Below are positions 61,220 through 64,000 of a stretch of 64,000 nt of DNA, piece after piece (the first letter of the stretch is position 1; each line of letters begins with the position of its first letter). The position numbers and the translations under genes were made by a program. This DNA comes from Variovorax sp. UMC13. Its GTDB lineage: Bacteria > Pseudomonadota > Gammaproteobacteria > Burkholderiales > Burkholderiaceae_C. The notes under the pieces were generated by a model. It did no database searches and was not told the origin of the DNA. It saw nothing but the letters and a program-made list of their open reading frames with translations. The stretch covers positions 372,001-436,000 of the forward strand of contig NZ_LZZW01000003.1 in the NCBI RefSeq assembly GCF_014170375.1, read 5' to 3'.

Positions 61220-61313
61220 GATGGCGCAAGATGGCGCGCGCATCGCGCCGATTCGCGCCATCTTTCGGCGGTCGCGAAATTGCGGCGGCGAAGGGCGGCA
61301 CCGACAATTTCGC
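61220..61313. promoter_or_regulatory. Divergent operator region of the D-amino-acid cluster
   Basis: agatggcgcg (61229-61238) and cgcgccatct (61254-61263) are perfect complements. A further direct copy of gatggcgc is at 61220. A second perfect inverted repeat pairs gcgaaattg (61274-61282) and caatttcgc (61305-61313). The region lies between the HTH regulator and the MFS gene. Confidence 0.65.
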
Positions 61314-61343
61314 CACCCCTCACGCCGCTTCACCGCACCCCGC

Positions 61344-62669
61344 ATGAACACCACCCACCCGCTCCAGACCCTGTCCCCGCCGCTGCCCGACGCGGCCGAC
61401 CCCGACGCGTCGCGGCGCCTGTTCCGGCGTCTCGACTGGCGCATGCTTCCGCTGTTGATGGTCTGCTACATGGTGGCCTACATCGACCGCGTGAACCTGG
61501 GCTACGCGCAGCTGCAGATGAAGCAGACGCTGCCCTTCGGCGACGAGGTCTACGGCCTGGGTGCCGGCATCTTCTTCATCGGCTACTTCCTGTTCGAGGT
61601 GCCCAGCAGCATGCTGCTCAAGCGCATCGGTGCGCGTGCCACGCTGCTGCGCATCATGTTCTGCTGGGGGCTGGTCGCGGCCGGCATGATGTTCGTGCAG
61701 ACGCCCACGCAGTTCTACACCCTGCGTTTCCTGCTGGGCGTGTTCGAGGCCGGCTTCCTGCCCGGCGTCGTCTACTACCTCACGCAGTGGTACCCCTCGG
61801 CGCGGCGCGGCCAGGTGGTGGCGATCTTCATGGCGGCGGCCGTGGCCGCGGGCGTGCTCGCCGGCCCGATGTCGGGCTTCATCATGAAGCACTTCGACGG
61901 CTTCCACGGCTGGACGGGCTGGCAGTGGCTGTTCCTGCTGCAGGGCCTGCCGGCCTCGGTGCTGGGCGTGGTGGTCTGGTTCTGCCTGCACGACAGCCCC
62001 GAGCAGGCGCCCTGGCTGTCGGCCGAAGAGAAGGCGCTGCTGCGCCGGCAGCTCGCGGCCGACCCCGCGGTGGCATCGGCCGGCCACGGCAGCATGCGCG
62101 CGCTGCTGAAGGACCCGCGCGTCTACGCGTTGGCGCTGGTCGATTTCCTGCTCATCGGCGCCAACTACGCGCTGGTGTTCTGGATGCCCACGCTGATCAA
62201 GGGCTGGGGCGTGACCGACCTGGTGCAGATCGGCCTCTATGCGGCCGTGCCGCAGGTGCTGGGCGTGGTCGGCATGGTCCTCATCGGCCGCAGCTCCGAC
62301 CGCCGTGGCGAGCGGCGGTGGCACTATGCGGCCTCGAGCTTCCTCGCGGCCTTCGGGCTCTGGATCACCATCCAGTCGCAGAACCACCTGGCGCTGTCGA
62401 TGCTGGGCCTGTGCATCGCGGTGATCGGCCTCGCGGCCGCCACGCCGCTGTTCATCACGGTCGTCACCGAGTACCTGGCCCGGCCCGTGGCCGCCACCGG
62501 CATCGCCTTCATCAACAGCCTCGCGATCCTGGGCGGCGCGGTGAGCCCGCCGGTCATCGGCATGATCAACGCCCGCGCCGGCAACCCGGTGCCGGCCATC
62601 TACTTCGTGCTGGCGCTCTATGTGCTGTCGGGCCTGCTGATGCTGGCCGTGGTGCGCCGCCGGCGCTGA
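61344..62669 (+). CDS. MFS transporter, anion:cation symporter (ACS) family
   Basis: 441 residues, 12 segments. W-R-M-L-P-L-L-M-V-C-Y-M-V-A-Y-I-D-R-V-N at the start is the ACS-family hallmark (phthalate, hexuronate, tartrate, 4-hydroxyphenylacetate permeases). It imports an organic anion. By position it brings in the substrate of the N-acyl-D-amino-acid deacylase that follows 14 bases on; that is inference. Confidence 0.9.
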   Translation: MNTTHPLQTLSPPLPDAADPDASRRLFRRLDWRMLPLLMVCYMVAYIDRVNLGYAQLQMKQTLPFGDEVYGLGAGIFFIGYFLFEVPSSMLLKRIGARATLLRIMFCWGLVAAGMMFVQTPTQFYTLRFLLGVFEAGFLPGVVYYLTQWYPSARRGQVVAIFMAAAVAAGVLAGPMSGFIMKHFDGFHGWTGWQWLFLLQGLPASVLGVVVWFCLHDSPEQAPWLSAEEKALLRRQLAADPAVASAGHGSMRALLKDPRVYALALVDFLLIGANYALVFWMPTLIKGWGVTDLVQIGLYAAVPQVLGVVGMVLIGRSSDRRGERRWHYAASSFLAAFGLWITIQSQNHLALSMLGLCIAVIGLAAATPLFITVVTEYLARPVAATGIAFINSLAILGGAVSPPVIGMINARAGNPVPAIYFVLALYVLSGLLMLAVVRRRR

Positions 62670-62683
62670 ACACCGGAACCGAG

Positions 62684-64000
62684 ATGAACCCCACCGAGAA
62701 CGATTCCTTCGACCTGCTGCTGTGCGGCGGCACCGTGATCGACGGCACGCGCGCGCCGCGTTTCCGTGCCGACCTCGGCGTGCGCGACGGGCGCATCGCC
62801 GCCATCGGCGACCTGTCGCAGGCCCGGGCCGCGCAACGGATCGACGCCACCGGCCGCATCGTCGCACCGGGCTTCATCGATGCCCACACGCACGACGACC
62901 AGGCGCTGCTGCTGCAGCCGGAGATGCGCTTCAAGGTCTCGCAGGGCGTGACCACGGTGATCACCGGCAACTGCGGCATGAGCGCCGCGCCGCTGCGCAC
63001 GGGCGATGTGCTGCCGATGCCCATGGGCCTGATGGACGATGCCGACGGCGCGCGTTTCGCGCGCTTCGGTGACTACCTGCAGGCGCTGCGCGACCGCCCG
63101 GCCGCGCTCAACGTCGCGGCCTTCGTGGGCCACACCAACCTGCGCGTCTGGGCCATGCGCGACCTGCAGCGCGGCGCCGACGTGCAGGAGATCGAGGCCA
63201 TGCGCGACCTGCTGCGCGAAGCCCTCGAGGCCGGTGCGCTGGGCCTGTCGGCCGGCACCTTCTACCCGCCCGCGGCCCATGCCTCGGCCGAGGAGATCAT
63301 CGCCGTCGGCCGCGACCTGGCTGCGCATGGCGCGCGCTTCGCGACCCACATGCGCGATGAATCGAACCAGGTGATGGACGCGCTCGAGGAAACCTTCGCC
63401 ATCGGCCAGGCGCTGGGCGTGCCGGTGGTGATCTCGCACCACAAGGTGCAGGGGCGCGCCAACTTCGGGCGCACCGCGCAGACGCTGCCGCGCATCCGCG
63501 AGGCCATGCAGCACCAGTGCGTGGCGCTCGACTGCTACCCCTACGACGCCGGCTCCACCATGATCCGCACCGACCGCGGCATGCTCGACGGCCGGGTGCT
63601 GATCGCCTCCAGCACGCCGCACCCCGAGTGCGCGGGCCGCGACCTCGACGACATCGCGCGCGACTGGGGCGTGGCGCGTGAAGAGGCCGCGCGCCGCCTG
63701 CAGCCCGGCAGCGCGATCACCTTCCTGATGGACGAGCACGACGTGCAGCGCGTGCTGGCCTTCGACGACACCATGATCGGCTCCGATGGCCTGCCCACCG
63801 GCCCGAGCCCGCACCCGCGGCTGTGGGGCACCTTCCCGCGCGTGCTGGGCCGCTACAGCCGCGACCTCGGCCTGTTCCCGCTCGAGACCGCGGTCTGGAA
63901 GATGACCGGGCTCACGGCGCGCAACTTCGGCCTGCAGGGTCGCGGCACATTGGCCGTGGGGCAGCAGGCCGACATCGTGGTCTTCGACGCGGCCACCGTG
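62684..64000 (+). CDS. N-acyl-D-amino-acid deacylase (D-aminoacylase), cut by window end
   Basis: 439 residues visible, open at the right edge (the frame runs to base 64000 without a stop). G-F-I-D-A-H-T-H-D-D with H68 and H70, G-N-C-G with C97, and later T-H-M-R-D and I-S-H-H-K carry the metal site of D-aminoacylases. G-S-D-G-L-P-T-G-P-S-P-H-P-R is the characteristic late loop. It removes acyl groups from N-acyl-D-amino acids to give free D-amino acids, which the neighbouring racemase and the aminotransferase elsewhere in the window could use. Confidence 0.92.
   Translation, partial: MNPTENDSFDLLLCGGTVIDGTRAPRFRADLGVRDGRIAAIGDLSQARAAQRIDATGRIVAPGFIDAHTHDDQALLLQPEMRFKVSQGVTTVITGNCGMSAAPLRTGDVLPMPMGLMDDADGARFARFGDYLQALRDRPAALNVAAFVGHTNLRVWAMRDLQRGADVQEIEAMRDLLREALEAGALGLSAGTFYPPAAHASAEEIIAVGRDLAAHGARFATHMRDESNQVMDALEETFAIGQALGVPVVISHHKVQGRANFGRTAQTLPRIREAMQHQCVALDCYPYDAGSTMIRTDRGMLDGRVLIASSTPHPECAGRDLDDIARDWGVAREEAARRLQPGSAITFLMDEHDVQRVLAFDDTMIGSDGLPTGPSPHPRLWGTFPRVLGRYSRDLGLFPLETAVWKMTGLTARNFGLQGRGTLAVGQQADIVVFDAATV

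Overview
The window is GC-rich (about two thirds G+C by eye), densely coded bacterial chromosome. It looks like a betaproteobacterium of the Burkholderiales, most likely Comamonadaceae and Variovorax-like. The reasons are the load of ABC importers, MHS-type MFS transporters and LysR regulators, a Bug-type solute-binding protein, CaiB-type CoA transferase, gshA of the E. coli class, and intergenic repeat elements of a kind I associate with that family. This assignment is inference; there is no rRNA, tRNA, phage, insertion sequence or CRISPR array in the window.

Layout. 1-545 is gene-free and carries a long imperfect hairpin and a second short one. 546-2137: DUF427 protein overlapping a 2OG-Fe oxygenase, then a universal stress protein. 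2151-4095: divergent pseudouridine synthase and MFS exporter. 4123-5498: RES-type toxin-antitoxin pair with a clear promoter/operator. 5512-9340: small housekeeping genes (ferredoxin, VF530 protein, GNAT, DUF808, riboflavin synthase). 9344-12814: LysR plus divergent MFS and DUF2817 hydrolase. 12830-15816: glycine-rich lipoprotein and two-partner-type outer-membrane protein (TpsB). 16075-20364: ferredoxin-like protein, esterase, gshA, single-domain receiver, SDR. 20375-24586: large EF-hand membrane protein, D-amino-acid aminotransferase and small hypotheticals. 24600-28362: LysR, class II aldolase, MHS transporter, HCCA-isomerase-like protein. 28465-30561: CBS protein, thioesterase, YlqF GTPase.

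30727-35637 is a branched-chain-amino-acid-type ABC importer in which the second permease and first ATPase are fused. 36273-45320 runs in one direction: an aspartoacylase-family hydrolase, a complete peptide-type ABC importer, an N-formylglutamate amidohydrolase and an M20 amidohydrolase. It looks like uptake and hydrolysis of N-acylated or amide-linked amino acid compounds. 45346-50140 is a stressosome-like module (RsbR, RsbS, RsbX-like phosphatase, two histidine kinases) from which the switch kinase RsbT seems to have been deleted. 50514-56188 is a LysR-controlled acyl-CoA cluster (two acyl-CoA dehydrogenases, CoA transferase, Bug protein). 56210-58418 is a divergent PaiB/MocR pair sharing a 12-bp inverted repeat. 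58531-64000 is a D-amino-acid/amide cluster: asparaginase, Asp/Glu racemase, HTH regulator, MFS importer and an N-acyl-D-amino-acid deacylase cut off by the window edge.

Most genes are ordinary. The points most worth a second look are the RsbT-less stressosome module, the lipoprotein/TpsB pair, the toxin-antitoxin promoter with a perfect 14-bp operator, the EF-hand membrane protein, and the D-amino-acid cluster with its divergent operator.
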